Below, in pieces: positions 34,498 to 43,581 of a stretch of DNA of 64,000 nt. The stretch lies in assembly GCF_007752535.1 (NCBI RefSeq), contig NZ_CP036426.1, positions 5,456,001 to 5,520,000 on the forward strand, in the 5' to 3' direction. This DNA is from Tautonia plasticadhaerens (GTDB lineage Bacteria > Planctomycetota > Planctomycetia > Isosphaerales > Isosphaeraceae). Below the pieces are notes generated by a model that was not told the origin of the DNA, made no database searches, and saw only the letters and a list, made by a program, of their open reading frames with translations. The translations under genes were made by a program, and so were the position numbers. Within the stretch, counting starts at the first letter, position 1. Each line of letters starts with the position of its first letter.

Positions 34498-35586
34498 TCA
34501 GCCCAGGATTTCCAGCTTCGGCATCTTCGGCGCCTTCATGTTCCGGATGCTGATCTGCTGGGCCAGCGCCTCGACGACGCCGAGCAGGTAAGTCCTCGAC
34601 GGCGACTCCTCGACCATCACCTCGTGGAGCTTGCCCACGTCCCCCTTCTCCCGGATGGGGAAGCCGAAGGGGACTTCGCCCAAGAAGGGGACGCCCAGCT
34701 CCTCGGCCTTGCGGCGGGCGCCGCCGTGGCCGTAGGGATAGAGCCGCTCGCCGCCGCCGGGGGGGTCGAGGAAGCTCTTGTTCTCGACGATCCCCAGCAT
34801 CGGCACCTTCAGCTGCTGGAACATCGCCACGGCCCTCGTCGCGTCGAGCAGCGCGACCTGCTCCGGGGTGCAGACGACCACGCCCCCCGTCAGCGGCAGG
34901 CTCTGGGAGAGGGTCAGCGGCACGTCCCCCGTGCCGGGGGGCAGGTCGATGACGAGGTAGTCCAGCTCCCCCCAGTCGACCTGGTGGAGGAACTGGTTGA
35001 CGATGCCGTGGAGCATCGGCCCCCGCATGATGACCGCCTGCTCGGGCTTCACGAGGAAGCCGATCGACATCAGCTTCAGGCCGTTCGCCTCGATCGGCTG
35101 GATCCGCTCCCCCTTCGCCATCGGCCGGCCCGAGGCGCCGACCAGGTGCGGGATCGACGGCCCGTAGACGTCGGCGTCCATCAGGCCGACCTTCGAGCCG
35201 TAGGCCTGCAAGCCGAAGGCGATCGCCGCCGCCAGGGTCGACTTGCCCACGCCCCCCTTGCCCGACCCCACGGCGATCACGTTCCTCACGCCGGGGATGT
35301 CCCCCTTCTCGATCACCCCCTTGCCCCGGACGTCGGAGGCCATGTGGACGCGGACCTCCCGGTCGTGGCCGAGGACCCGGCCCAGGGCCTCCCGGACGTC
35401 GGCCTCGATCTTCCCCTTCAGGGGGCAGGCCGGGGTGGTGAGGTTGACCGTCAGATCCAGCGTGCCCTCGCCGATCCGGACGTCCTTGATCATGCCCAGG
35501 TCGACGAGGTCACGCTTGAGGTCCGGGTCCTGGACCCCCTTCAAGGCGGCCAGCACGTCCTGCTCGGACAGGTGGGAGGCGGACAT
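34498..35586 (-). CDS. mrp: Mrp/ApbC-type ATPase lacking the CxxC motif
   Basis: A 362-residue protein: an N-terminal MIP18/DUF59 domain (about 5-85) and a deviant Walker P-loop ATPase (GSGKGGVGKS, 107-116; MDADVYGPSIPHL; VIDLPPGTGD). Mrp/ApbC proteins carry or assemble Fe-S clusters, using a CxxC in the segment after GIVENMS. Here that segment reads GIVENKSFLDPPGGGERL, with no cysteine. The following GHGGARRKAEELGVPFLG is conserved. The ATPase should function, but cluster binding by the usual cysteines is excluded. Confidence 0.92.
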   Translation of the reverse strand: MSASHLSEQDVLAALKGVQDPDLKRDLVDLGMIKDVRIGEGTLDLTVNLTTPACPLKGKIEADVREALGRVLGHDREVRVHMASDVRGKGVIEKGDIPGVRNVIAVGSGKGGVGKSTLAAAIAFGLQAYGSKVGLMDADVYGPSIPHLVGASGRPMAKGERIQPIEANGLKLMSIGFLVKPEQAVIMRGPMLHGIVNQFLHQVDWGELDYLVIDLPPGTGDVPLTLSQSLPLTGGVVVCTPEQVALLDATRAVAMFQQLKVPMLGIVENKSFLDPPGGGERLYPYGHGGARRKAEELGVPFLGEVPFGFPIREKGDVGKLHEVMVEESPSRTYLLGVVEALAQQISIRNMKAPKMPKLEILG

Positions 35587-35672
35587 CGGGCGAATCCTCT
35601 CGGGCAAGTACGCGGCGGTTCGGTCGGGGGGTGAGCGATCGGAGAACTCGGTCGGGTCGGCGGGCGGTCGTC

Positions 35673-36128
35673 TCAGGGGCCGAGCAGGGCCAGGGGGTCG
35701 TCGCTCGGGTCGGGCTCGTATCCGGGGAGGGCGGCCCGGCCGGCCCGGGAGGCCCGGAGGCGGGCCACGTCGATCCAGCGGTCGACCAGGGCGGCCACGT
35801 CGGGAGGGGGCGCGAAGCCGGACCAGAGCATCGAGGCGCCCGCGGGGCGGGCGAGGTGCCGGACCTCGGGTCGGTCCTCCGGGTCCAGGGCCAGGATCAG
35901 GGCCGAGGGGGCCCTCGCCGACGCCCGGACCAGCCGGTCCAGCCCCTCGGCCGCCCGGGGGCCGACGTCCAGCACCAGGATCGGGCAGGGCGAGCCGCCG
36001 AGGGCGTCCAGCAGGCCCTCCGTCCCCCTCGTCTCCCGCCATCGCACGGGGCGGTGGTGCAGGCGGCCCCGGAGTTGCGCGGCCCAGGAGCCGCGACGTT
36101 CGTGGATGACGACGAGCTGGCGATCCAT
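35673..36128 (-). CDS. Degenerate receiver-like protein
   Basis: A 151-residue soluble protein with alternating beta-alpha pattern (RQLVVIHERRGSW at the start; CPILVLDVGPRAAEGLDRL; SALILALDPEDRPEVRHLA) resembling a response-regulator receiver fold. The aspartate in LVLDVGP is at about the phosphorylation position, but the N-terminal acidic pair and the conserved lysine are not evident. No output domain is present. It lies 86 bases upstream of mrp on the same strand. Assignment is tentative. Confidence 0.5.
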   Translation of the reverse strand: MDRQLVVIHERRGSWAAQLRGRLHHRPVRWRETRGTEGLLDALGGSPCPILVLDVGPRAAEGLDRLVRASARAPSALILALDPEDRPEVRHLARPAGASMLWSGFAPPPDVAALVDRWIDVARLRASRAGRAALPGYEPDPSDDPLALLGP

Positions 36129-36273
36129 CCGGCGACCGGCCCCCGGGGTGATCCGCGACTCGGACCCGACCGTCGGGCCTGCCGATCTCCCATTCTAGCG
36201 CATCGGCCGCCCGCTCGGCGAGGTCGTCCCCCCTCGGGCCCGTCGGCAAACCCCGGTGTCGCCCCGGCCTCGC

Positions 36274-36303
36274 TTGAACTCGGCGGCGGGGACGACCTAT
36301 CAT
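36274..36303 (+). promoter_or_regulatory. Promoter for the J-protein operon
   Basis: TTGAAC (36274-36279) and TATCAT (36298-36303) are separated by 18 bases. The predicted start site lies about 70 bases before the J-protein start. No CIRCE-type inverted repeat or clear HAIR element was seen nearby. Confidence 0.55.
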
Positions 36304-36379
36304 GGGGGCATCCGACGCCCGAGCCGCGGGCGTCCCCCCCACACCCTCCTCGACCCGGCCCCCCGGGGCCGGCACCCCG

Positions 36380-37375
36380 ATGCCCCAACGCGACTTCTAC
36401 GAGGTGCTGGGCGTGGACCGGGGAGCCTCCGCCGAGGAGCTGAAGCGCTCCTACCGCTCCCTCGCCCGCAAGCACCACCCCGACCTCAACCCCGACGACA
36501 AGACGGCCGCCGAGCAACGCTTCAAGGAGGTCCAGGAGGCGTACGACGTCCTCTCGGAACCCGAGAAGCGGAAGCTCTACGACCTCTACGGCCACGCCGC
36601 CTTCCAGGGGGCCGCCGCGGGGCCCCGGGCCGGCGGCGCGGAGTGGTCGGCCCGACAGGGATCGGGCTTCGAGGACGTCGACTTCTCCCAGTTCTTCGGC
36701 GGTGGGGCCGGCGTCCACCCCGGCGCCGGCTCGGCCGAGGGGTTCGACGTCGGCGGCGGCCTCTTCGAGGAGATCCTCGGCCGGGTCCGGGGGGGCCGTC
36801 GGGGGGGCCGCGCCGGCGGCCACCGGGCCGGAGGGGGAGACGTCGAGTCTTCCCTCCGCATCCCCTTCCTCACCGCCGTCACCGGGGGCGAGCAGCCGAT
36901 CGTCGTCTCCCGGCCCGACGGCTCGGCCGAGACCCTCAACGTCAAGATCCCCCCCGGCGTCGCCGACGGCTCGAAGATCCGGCTCAAGGGGAAGGGGAAC
37001 CCCGGCTTCGGCGGCGGCCCGGCCGGCTCGCTGGTCATCACCGTCCAGGTCGACCCGCACCCCTACTTCCGCAGGGAGGGGCGGGATCTGCTCGTCGACC
37101 TGCCGATCTCCGTCGGCGAGGCCATCCTGGGGGCCCGGGTCGACTGCCCCACCCTCGCCGGGATGAAGACCCTGACGATCCCCGCCGGCAGCTCGACCGG
37201 CCAGAAGCTCCGCCTCAAGGGCCAGGGCGTGCCCGCCCGGGGGGAGGCCCCGGCCGGGGACCTCTTCGCGGTCCTCAAGGTCGTGGTGCCGAAGTCGGTC
37301 GACGAGGAGAGCCGTCGCCTCATCGAGCAGTTCGCCGACCGCAACCCCTCCGACCCGCGCCGGGGGCTCTGGTGA
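36380..37375 (+). CDS. CbpA-type J-domain co-chaperone
   Basis: A 331-residue protein. The J domain (1-70) has the HPD tripeptide at 33-35 that stimulates DnaK ATPase. A Gly/Phe-rich linker spans about 75-155, followed by two beta-sandwich substrate-binding domains ([38 protein letters not shown]). There is no CxxCxGxG zinc-finger region, so it is the CbpA/class II type rather than DnaJ proper. ATG 36380 starts the J domain; the longer open frame adds an unstructured leader. A MerR-type regulator follows, a common pairing. Confidence 0.93.
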   Translation: MPQRDFYEVLGVDRGASAEELKRSYRSLARKHHPDLNPDDKTAAEQRFKEVQEAYDVLSEPEKRKLYDLYGHAAFQGAAAGPRAGGAEWSARQGSGFEDVDFSQFFGGGAGVHPGAGSAEGFDVGGGLFEEILGRVRGGRRGGRAGGHRAGGGDVESSLRIPFLTAVTGGEQPIVVSRPDGSAETLNVKIPPGVADGSKIRLKGKGNPGFGGGPAGSLVITVQVDPHPYFRREGRDLLVDLPISVGEAILGARVDCPTLAGMKTLTIPAGSSTGQKLRLKGQGVPARGEAPAGDLFAVLKVVVPKSVDEESRRLIEQFADRNPSDPRRGLW

Positions 37376-37421
37376 GCGTCCCGAGGCCCCCGGGCCTCCC
37401 TCCTCAAGCGGGATTCGAGCG

Positions 37422-37739
37422 ATGAACCCGAACCTCCTGCCCCGAGACCTCGTCGCCCGGCAACTGGCCGTCTCCTCCCGGATCCTCACCTCCTACGAGC
37501 GCCGGGGGCTGATCCGGGCCGTCCGGGACGGGGACGAGGAGGGCTACCCCCCCGCCGAGGTCCGACGGCTCTGGACCGTGGTGAGCCTGCACCGGGACGC
37601 CGGCGTCAACCTCGCGGGGATCGAGGCGATCCTCCAGCTCCAGGCCCAGATGGACGCCCTCTGCCGGAGGCTCCGGGACCTCGCCCGGGAACTCGACGAG
37701 GCGATCCCGGGCGCCGCAGCCGCCCCCCCCGAGGATTGA
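37422..37739 (+). CDS. MerR-family regulator, CbpM/HspR-like
   Basis: A 105-residue protein with a MerR-type winged helix-turn-helix ([19 protein letters not shown], then [20 protein letters not shown]) and a short C-terminal coiled coil. It lacks an effector-binding domain. Encoded 46 bases after a CbpA-type J-protein, it could act as HspR (repressor of chaperone genes) or as CbpM-like modulator of the J-protein. The sequence fits both. Confidence 0.8.
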   Translation: MNPNLLPRDLVARQLAVSSRILTSYERRGLIRAVRDGDEEGYPPAEVRRLWTVVSLHRDAGVNLAGIEAILQLQAQMDALCRRLRDLARELDEAIPGAAAAPPED

Positions 37740-37741
37740 CC

Positions 37742-38017
37742 ATGCGAGACCCCGGCCGGGCCGATCCCCCCGACCGAGCGGCGAACGGCCCCGACCGGCC
37801 GGCGATCGCCGACGTCCCGGCCGCCCGGGATCGACTCGGCCGGGCCTCGGCCCAGCTGCTGGCCGCCGTGCTCGTCGCGGTCTCGGGGCTGGCGGCGCTG
37901 GTCCTCTGGCACCTCGCCCGTCGGGGGCGGCTGATCCGGGACGGGCTCGGCCCCCCCCGGCGGATCCGATGGCCCGAGGATCCCGACGGCCGCCCCGACC
38001 GCACCGAGGAACCCTGA
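37742..38017 (+). CDS. Small single-pass membrane protein
   Basis: A 91-residue protein with a polar N-terminus, one membrane segment (about 35-59) and a basic, Pro-rich tail. The ATG follows the MerR stop by two bases and the rnpA ATG follows its stop directly, so it is embedded in a translationally coupled run. It has no recognised family. rpmH normally precedes rnpA in bacteria; this protein is not L34. Confidence 0.6.
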   Translation: MRDPGRADPPDRAANGPDRPAIADVPAARDRLGRASAQLLAAVLVAVSGLAALVLWHLARRGRLIRDGLGPPRRIRWPEDPDGRPDRTEEP

Positions 38018-38425
38018 ATGGACCCGATCCCGGCTACCTTCCGCCCCTTCGAACGCATCTCCCGCCCCGAGGACTTCCGCCGGGCCTTCGACCGCCGTCG
38101 GTCGGCCTCGGACGAGGTGATGATCGTCTACGGCGCCGAGAACGGCCTGGAACACCCGAGGCTCGGCATCTCCGTCGGCCGCAAGAAGGTCCGCAAGGCC
38201 ACCGCCCGCAACCGGGTCAAGCGGCTGATCCGCGAGGCCTTCCGCCGGAACAAGGCCGGGCTGCCCCCCGGCGTCGACCTCGTCGTGGTCCCCCGGGGGG
38301 CCGGGCTGACCTTCGCCCAAGCCGACCGTTCCCTGCCCCACCTGGCCCGGGCCGTCGCCGGTCGGCTGGCCCGAGACCGCTCGCGGCCCCGAGATCGCGA
38401 CCGATCGGCCGAGGCCGCGCCATGA
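38018..38425 (+). CDS. rnpA: Ribonuclease P protein component
   Basis: A 135-residue RnpA. The RNR motif region [17 protein letters not shown] binds the 5' leader and [14 protein letters not shown] precedes it. With the catalytic RNA (rnpB, not seen here) it matures tRNA 5' ends. The C-terminal Arg-rich tail is an extension. The ATG directly follows the upstream stop, and its own stop overlaps the yidD start as ATGA. Confidence 0.93.
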   Translation: MDPIPATFRPFERISRPEDFRRAFDRRRSASDEVMIVYGAENGLEHPRLGISVGRKKVRKATARNRVKRLIREAFRRNKAGLPPGVDLVVVPRGAGLTFAQADRSLPHLARAVAGRLARDRSRPRDRDRSAEAAP

Positions 38426-38664
38426 CCGTCCGCCCCTGGCGATGGCCCGGCCTGGTCGCGGTCGAGGGGCTCTGCCTGCTCATCCGGGGCTACCAGATCC
38501 TGATCGCCCCGCTGATCGGCGACGTCTGCCGGTTCGAGCCCAGTTGCAGCCGGTACATGGTCGGCGCCTTGCGCAAGTACGGGTTCTTCCGGGGATTCTG
38601 GAAGGGGACCGGCCGGCTGCTCCGCTGCCACCCCTGGCATCTCGGCGGCTACGACCCGCCCTGA
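38422..38664 (+). CDS. yidD: Membrane protein insertion efficiency factor YidD
   Basis: An 80-residue Yid[14 protein letters not shown] is followed by [11 protein letters not shown], the conserved cysteine motif, and [12 protein letters not shown] at the end. It assists YidC-dependent membrane insertion. In most genomes yidC follows; here the next gene is convergent and overlaps the yidD 3' end by 16 bases, so yidC lies elsewhere. Confidence 0.95.
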   Translation: MTVRPWRWPGLVAVEGLCLLIRGYQILIAPLIGDVCRFEPSCSRYMVGALRKYGFFRGFWKGTGRLLRCHPWHLGGYDPP

Positions 38665-39455
38665 TCCCGGTCGCCTCGACTCGTGGAGTAGTCGGCCGGG
38701 GGCCCCCCCAGCCGCTCCCGGAGCCGGGCGTATCGGTCGTTGATCGACCCCCGCCCGGAGAGGATCGGCTCGAACCGACCGGCGTCCTGGGTCAGCACGT
38801 CGGCCGTCAACGAGTCCAGCTCCGAGGTGAGCCGTCCTCGCCAGGTGTCGAGCACGGTCGCCGTCCCGGCCCGATCCGCCCAGGTCGCCTCCCCGAACCG
38901 GGCGAAGGCCTCCGGACGCTCGTCCTGCCAGTACTCGTACCGCAAGGCCACCGGGACGATCCTCAGCCCCCCGGCCCTCCGGAGCAGGAGCCGCAAGCCC
39001 CCCTGGAAGGCCAGCGGCCGGGCGTCGTTGCAGGCGATCACCCCCTGGGGGAACAGCCAGACCCCGGCCCTCGGCCGCCCGAGCAATTCGAGCGTGTAGT
39101 CGAGCGAGGCCCGGACCGATCCCGAATCCCCCCGGTCGACCGAGTAGGCGCCGATCCTCCGGAAGAACCCGAACTTGACCAGGTTCGAGTGCTCGGTCAT
39201 CCCGTACCCGTCGACCGGCACCGCCTCGTTGAGCCAGTGGGCCATGAAGAAATCCCACCAGCTCGAATGATTCGCCAGGAACAGGACGCCGGCCGGGTCG
39301 TCGTCGAGGGCGGCCCGGAGCCGGTCGATCCCCTGGGCGTGGATGCCGTGGAAGTGTTGCCGGAGCTTCCGGCGGATCAACTCCCGGACGGCATGCCTCG
39401 GCCAACCCCGCTTGTGGGCCCTGATCAGCCGCGACGAGGGGCGGGGGGCGGTCAC
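38649..39455 (-). CDS. PlsC-like acyltransferase
   Basis: A 268-residue protein of the glycerolipid acyltransferase superfamily. The catalytic HX4D motif appears as NHSSWWDFF and the acceptor-binding block as VWLFPQGV (compare FPEGT). No transmembrane helix is obvious. It could acylate lysophosphatidate or another membrane acceptor. GTG 39455 overlaps the stop of the upstream epimerase gene as GTGA, so the two are co-translated. Its 3' end overlaps yidD on the opposite strand. Confidence 0.8.
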   Translation of the reverse strand: MTAPRPSSRLIRAHKRGWPRHAVRELIRRKLRQHFHGIHAQGIDRLRAALDDDPAGVLFLANHSSWWDFFMAHWLNEAVPVDGYGMTEHSNLVKFGFFRRIGAYSVDRGDSGSVRASLDYTLELLGRPRAGVWLFPQGVIACNDARPLAFQGGLRLLLRRAGGLRIVPVALRYEYWQDERPEAFARFGEATWADRAGTATVLDTWRGRLTSELDSLTADVLTQDAGRFEPILSGRGSINDRYARLRERLGGPPADYSTSRGDRDQGGS

Positions 39456-40798
39456 GGGTGCCCCTCGTCCCGGAGCATCCGCACCACGTTGATCATCGCC
39501 CTCGCCGTGTGGTAGTTCGCCTTCCACTGCGAGGCCTTTTGGCCGTCGCCGACCCGTCCCCCGTCGGCCTCGGCCTCGGAGAACCAGCCGCCGAACTCGT
39601 CGTCGAGCAGGTGGTCCTCGATGAATCGCCATTGCAGGGCGAAGGCGTCCCGATAGCGGCCGGTCTCGTCGCCGAAGCGGCGGTGCATGAGCATCAGCGC
39701 GTTCAGCCCCTCGGCCTGGGTCCACCAGACTTTCTTCGGGTCGAGGACGGGTCCGAAGACGTCCCCCTTGTCGAAGAAGCCGCCGTGCTCGGCGTCCCAA
39801 CCGAAGTCGAGCGCGTGGTCGACCAGCGACCGGGCGACCCTCCAGGTCTCCGGGTCGTCGGGGATCCCGAGCACCCCGGCGGCCTCGACGAGCAGGTACG
39901 CCGTCTCCACGTCGTGGCCGAACGAGTCGTGGGCGGGCATGGGCCGCCAGTCCCGGGTGAAGTAGAGGTTCAGGGCACCCGGCTCGACGGCGATCCGGTC
40001 CCGGACGACCCGGTGCAACTCTCCCAGGCGTTCCCGGACGATCGGCCGGTCGTCCACCCTCGCCAGCTCGGCGACCGCCTCCAGCAGGTGGATGTGGGCG
40101 TTCATCGACTTCGTGCCGTAATATTGCGACATCCGGTTGAACTGCCGAGGACGGGGGGCCTCGGGGTCTCGATCGAGGATCGGCGTGCCGTCCCTCCGGG
40201 TCGCCTCGTGGTAGCCGCCGTGCTCGTCGTCGTGGGCGTGGGCGTCGAGCCAGTCGAAGGCGTCCCGGGCGACCTCGAGGGCGCGAGCGTCACCCGAAAC
40301 CTCGTGGACCTTCGCCCCGGCGTAGATGACGAAGCTGGTCGCATAGGCGTGTTTCTCGTCGCCGAGGCGAGGGGCGACCTCGCCGTCGGGGCCGAGGATC
40401 CAGTGGAACCCGCCGTGCTCGTCGTCCCGCATCACCTCGTCGAGGTAGGCGATGCCGTGCCGGGCGTGGTCGAGGTAGGCGTCCCGATGGCCCTCGTCGT
40501 GCTCGGCCATCGCGGCGGCCGTCCAGGCCATCCGGGCCTGGTAGACGAGGAAGCGGTTCGAGTCGGGGGTCGGCGACCAGTCCCGGGCGAAGGACTGGTG
40601 GAACCCGCCACCGGGTACGATGGCCCGGGGATACCAGAGGGCCATCTCGGCCTTCAGCAGGTCGTCGATCCGGTCGGCGAGCCGGGACTCGTCGAGCGAG
40701 GGGGGCTCCTGGGCGGACGAGGGCCGGGAGGCCGACGCGACCAGCGCGGCGAGGATGAGGGCACGGGCCGGAGCCGACCCGAAGAACGTCCTGAGCAT
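39452..40798 (-). CDS. Secreted AGE-family epimerase/isomerase
   Basis: A 448-residue (alpha/alpha)6-barrel protein of the N-acylglucosamine 2-epimerase/cellobiose epimerase group. Catalytic histidine regions are visible in TKSMNAHIHLLEAVAE, SFGHDVETAYLL and WKANYHTARAM. It has a signal peptide (cleavage near PSSAQEP), unusual for a family that is mostly cytoplasmic. It probably isomerises free sugars or oligosaccharides in the periplasm. The overlapping downstream gene is an acyltransferase. Confidence 0.87.
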   Translation of the reverse strand: MLRTFFGSAPARALILAALVASASRPSSAQEPPSLDESRLADRIDDLLKAEMALWYPRAIVPGGGFHQSFARDWSPTPDSNRFLVYQARMAWTAAAMAEHDEGHRDAYLDHARHGIAYLDEVMRDDEHGGFHWILGPDGEVAPRLGDEKHAYATSFVIYAGAKVHEVSGDARALEVARDAFDWLDAHAHDDEHGGYHEATRRDGTPILDRDPEAPRPRQFNRMSQYYGTKSMNAHIHLLEAVAELARVDDRPIVRERLGELHRVVRDRIAVEPGALNLYFTRDWRPMPAHDSFGHDVETAYLLVEAAGVLGIPDDPETWRVARSLVDHALDFGWDAEHGGFFDKGDVFGPVLDPKKVWWTQAEGLNALMLMHRRFGDETGRYRDAFALQWRFIEDHLLDDEFGGWFSEAEADGGRVGDGQKASQWKANYHTARAMINVVRMLRDEGHP

Positions 40799-40931
40799 TG
40801 GGGTTCCCCCTGGCGACGTGTGGCCCTCCCCCGGGGAGTCATGGCCGTTCCGAGGCGCTTCGGGCGCTGATTTTGCTCCCCAAGGCCCCTCGATTCAATG
40901 CCCCGGCCGCCGGGGAGGACGGAGGAGGCCG

Positions 40932-41294
40932 ATGCCGATCGACTACCGGAGGGACGGCGACGTGGTGATCATCGGCAACGTGGCCGGGGTCATCAGCGAC
41001 GCGAGCACCTTCGACGCCGCCCGGGACCTCGACGCCCTGCTCGACCTGGGCCATCGCCGGTTCGTCCTGGAGCTCTCCGGCGTCGGCACCCCGGGGCCGA
41101 CCGCCCTGGGTGCGCTGATGACCCTCGCCCGGCAGGTCCGCCGGAGGGAGGGGGAGGTCGTCTTCTCCCGGGTCGGCCGGTCGACGTTGCGACTCTTCGA
41201 GGAGATGCAGCTCGACGCCCACGTCGACCTGTTCCGCTCCACCCCCGAGGCGCTGGCCTTCCTCCGGAGGTCCGACCCGGGCCTCGACGACTGA
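40932..41294 (+). CDS. STAS-domain (anti-sigma antagonist-like) protein
   Basis: A 120-residue stand-alone STAS domain (DGDVVIIGNVAGVISDAS, then FVLELSGVGTPGPTALG). In SpoIIAA-type anti-sigma antagonists a DSSG motif carries the phosphorylated serine; here that position reads GPTA (55-58), with proline at the phospho-serine site and Thr57 next to it. GGAGGAGG gives a strong ribosome binding site. No anti-sigma kinase is adjacent. Confidence 0.82.
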   Translation: MPIDYRRDGDVVIIGNVAGVISDASTFDAARDLDALLDLGHRRFVLELSGVGTPGPTALGALMTLARQVRRREGEVVFSRVGRSTLRLFEEMQLDAHVDLFRSTPEALAFLRRSDPGLDD

Positions 41295-41347
41295 ACCTAG
41301 CCGAGCGGCCCTCTCCACCCGACCGATCCGCTCCGGAGACCCTCCCG

Positions 41348-41671
41348 ATGGCCTTCGAGTATTCCTCGGCCGAGCCGACCCGAGCCGAGGTGGACCGGAT
41401 GCCCGGCCCCGTCCTCCTCGAGTTCGGGGCCGGCTGGTGTGGCCACTGCCAGGCCCTGGCCCCGGCGCTCGACGCCCTGCTGGAGCACCGCCCTGAAATC
41501 CGGCACCTCGCCGTCGCCGACGGCCCCGGCCGCCCCCTCGGCCGTTCCTTCCGCGTCAAGCTCTGGCCGACGCTCGTCCTGCTCCGGGACGGCGAAGTCC
41601 TCCGCACCCTCGTCCGGCCCCGGCCCGACGAGGTCCGCGAGGCCCTCGACGCCTTTTCGCAATCCGGGTGA
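41348..41671 (+). CDS. Thioredoxin-fold protein
   Basis: A 107-residue cytoplasmic thioredoxin-like protein. The redox motif is WCGHC and the cis-proline loop is KLWPTLVLLRDGE. WCGHC, rather than WCGPC, suggests a higher redox potential than classical thioredoxin. No signal peptide is seen. It lies 53 bases after the STAS gene. Confidence 0.88.
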   Translation: MAFEYSSAEPTRAEVDRMPGPVLLEFGAGWCGHCQALAPALDALLEHRPEIRHLAVADGPGRPLGRSFRVKLWPTLVLLRDGEVLRTLVRPRPDEVREALDAFSQSG

Positions 41672-41731
41672 TCGCGCCCCTGCTCGGCGACCGTCATCAG
41701 TCGTCCGCCCCCATCGATCGAGGCCCTCCCC

Positions 41732-43003
41732 TTGGACGCCATCTCCACCCGGGAAGCCGACGCCCTGGCCGGGATCGACCTCCCCCGGCTCGTCCGCTTC
41801 CTCGCCGACTTCGTGAGGATCCCGAGCATCACCGGCTCGGTCGATGAGGTCCGCGCCCAGCGTCTGGTCGCCGACGAGCTGGCCGGGCTCGGATTGGGGG
41901 TGGACCTCTGGCCGATCGACCTCGACGCGCTGAAGGCCGACCCCGAGTTCCCCGGCCTGGAGGCCCCCCGCTCCGAGGCCTGGGGGCTGGTCGGCTCCCT
42001 GCCGGGCGAGGACGGGCCGACCCTGATCCTGAACGGACACGTCGACGTGGTCCCCCCCGGGGACCCCGGCCAGTGGACCGTGGGCGACCCGTTCTCCGGC
42101 CGGGTCGAGGGCGGCAAGGTCTTCGGGCGAGGGACCTGCGACATGAAGGGCGGCCTCGCCTGCGCCCTGTTCGCCCTGCGGACGGTCCGGGAGGCGGGGA
42201 TCACGCTTCGAGGCTCGGTGCAGGTCCAGAGCGTCGTCGGCGAGGAGGACGGCGGCCTGGGCACGTTCGCCACCCTGCGGCGAGGCCACCGCGGGGACGC
42301 GGCGATCATCCCCGAGCCCACGAGCCTGGCCATCGTCCCCGCCAACGCCGGGGCGCTCACCTTCCGGCTCACGGTCCCCGGCCGGTCGGCCCACGCCAGC
42401 ATGAGGAAATCGGGCGTCAGCGCCATCGACGCCTTCTGGCCAATCTGGCGGGCCCTTTCCGACCTCGAAGCCCGGATCAACGCCGACCCCGACCCGCTCA
42501 TGGCCCGGTTCGACCCCCCCTACCCCCTGAGCCTCGGCGTCTTCCGGGCCGGAGACTGGCCCAGCAGCGTCCCCGACCGGCTCGTCGCCGAGGGCCGCCT
42601 CGGCGTCGCCTTGGGGCAATCGCCCGAGCAGGCCCGTCGGATGTTCGAGTCCGCGATCGCCGACGCCTGCGAGGCCGACCCCTGGCTCCGGGACCACCCG
42701 GTCGTCATCGACTGGTTCGGCGGCCAGTTCGCCGCCGGCCGGACCGACCCGGCCGAGCCGATCGTCGGCCTGGTCCGGTCGGCCCATCGGGACCTGCTCG
42801 GCTCCCCTCCCGACCTGCACGGCGCCCCCTACGGCAGCGACCTCCGCCACCTCGTCAACCTCGGCGGCATCCCGACCCTCCAGTACGGGCCCGGGGACAT
42901 CCGCCTCGCCCACGCGCCGGACGAGCACGTCGAGGTCGACGCCCTGCTGAAGGCGACCCGGACGCTGACCCTGGTCATCCTCCGGTTCTGCGGCGTGCGA
43001 TGA
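41732..43003 (+). CDS. M20-family metallopeptidase (ArgE/DapE/CPG2 group)
   Basis: A 423-residue di-zinc peptidase. LNGHVDVVPPGDPGQW carries the first zinc histidine and catalytic aspartate, GRGTCDMKGG the bridging aspartate, and VVGEEDGG the catalytic glutamate pair. The dimerisation domain lies between about 190 and 300. The family removes N-acyl or amino-acid groups; the exact substrate (acetylornithine, succinyl-diaminopimelate or a peptide) is undecided. The only plausible start is TTG 41732. Confidence 0.9.
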   Translation: MDAISTREADALAGIDLPRLVRFLADFVRIPSITGSVDEVRAQRLVADELAGLGLGVDLWPIDLDALKADPEFPGLEAPRSEAWGLVGSLPGEDGPTLILNGHVDVVPPGDPGQWTVGDPFSGRVEGGKVFGRGTCDMKGGLACALFALRTVREAGITLRGSVQVQSVVGEEDGGLGTFATLRRGHRGDAAIIPEPTSLAIVPANAGALTFRLTVPGRSAHASMRKSGVSAIDAFWPIWRALSDLEARINADPDPLMARFDPPYPLSLGVFRAGDWPSSVPDRLVAEGRLGVALGQSPEQARRMFESAIADACEADPWLRDHPVVIDWFGGQFAAGRTDPAEPIVGLVRSAHRDLLGSPPDLHGAPYGSDLRHLVNLGGIPTLQYGPGDIRLAHAPDEHVEVDALLKATRTLTLVILRFCGVR

Positions 43004-43009
43004 TCGGCT

Positions 43010-43042
43010 CGGGGCCGGGCTCTCCCGTCGAGCCCGGCCTCG
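43010..43042. terminator. Hairpin between convergent genes
   Basis: A 13-base stem, CGGGGCCGGGCTC with GAGCCCGGCCTCG (one G-U pair), and a 7-base loop fill the 45-base gap between the M20 and YqeY stops. It is strong on both strands and has no U-tract. Confidence 0.65.
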
Positions 43043-43048
43043 CCCGGG

Positions 43049-43447
43049 TCAGCCCCGGATCTCGGCGATCACCGCCTTCACGTCCTCGGCCTCGACGGGC
43101 TTGCCGGCCAGTTGTTTCATGGCGACCCCCATCGCCTGGCCCTCCTTGGGGGCGGCCTTGATCGGTTCGGCGGCGGGGGCAAGCTCCCGGGCGATCTGCT
43201 CCCGGGAGAGGGTGGCCGGCACCCATTCCTCGATCAGGGCCACCTCCTCGGGGCTGAAGGAGGTCTGGCCCCCCCTGGCCTCCTTGAGGATGCCCCGCAT
43301 CTTCTTGATCGCCTGGTCGTCGGGCACCTCCTCGCCGGAGCCGGTAGTGAGCTGGGCGATCCAGTAGCGGAGGAAATTCGTGCGGACGGCGTCCCGGGCC
43401 TTCATCGAGTCCTTCAGCTGGGCTCTCATGCGTTGGACGATGGCCAT
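43049..43447 (-). CDS. GatB/YqeY-domain protein
   Basis: A 132-residue stand-alone YqeY protein. It begins MRAQLKDSMKARDAVRTNFLR after a short leader, and its C-terminal half contains GQAMGVAMKQLAG, as in the tail domain of amidotransferase GatB. These proteins are thought to interact with tRNA; their activity is not established. It is divergent from an RRF-like gene. Confidence 0.9.
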   Translation of the reverse strand: MAIVQRMRAQLKDSMKARDAVRTNFLRYWIAQLTTGSGEEVPDDQAIKKMRGILKEARGGQTSFSPEEVALIEEWVPATLSREQIARELAPAAEPIKAAPKEGQAMGVAMKQLAGKPVEAEDVKAVIAEIRG

Positions 43448-43581
43448 TGCAATTCGCTCCTCGATCGGTTCCGATCACCCCACCGGACACCGACCCGACC
43501 CCGATGGGTTCGCCGGGGACCCGGACCCGACCCTGATTCGATCCCCCAGTGTACCGCCCTCCCTTGGCCCCCTCGACGCCG

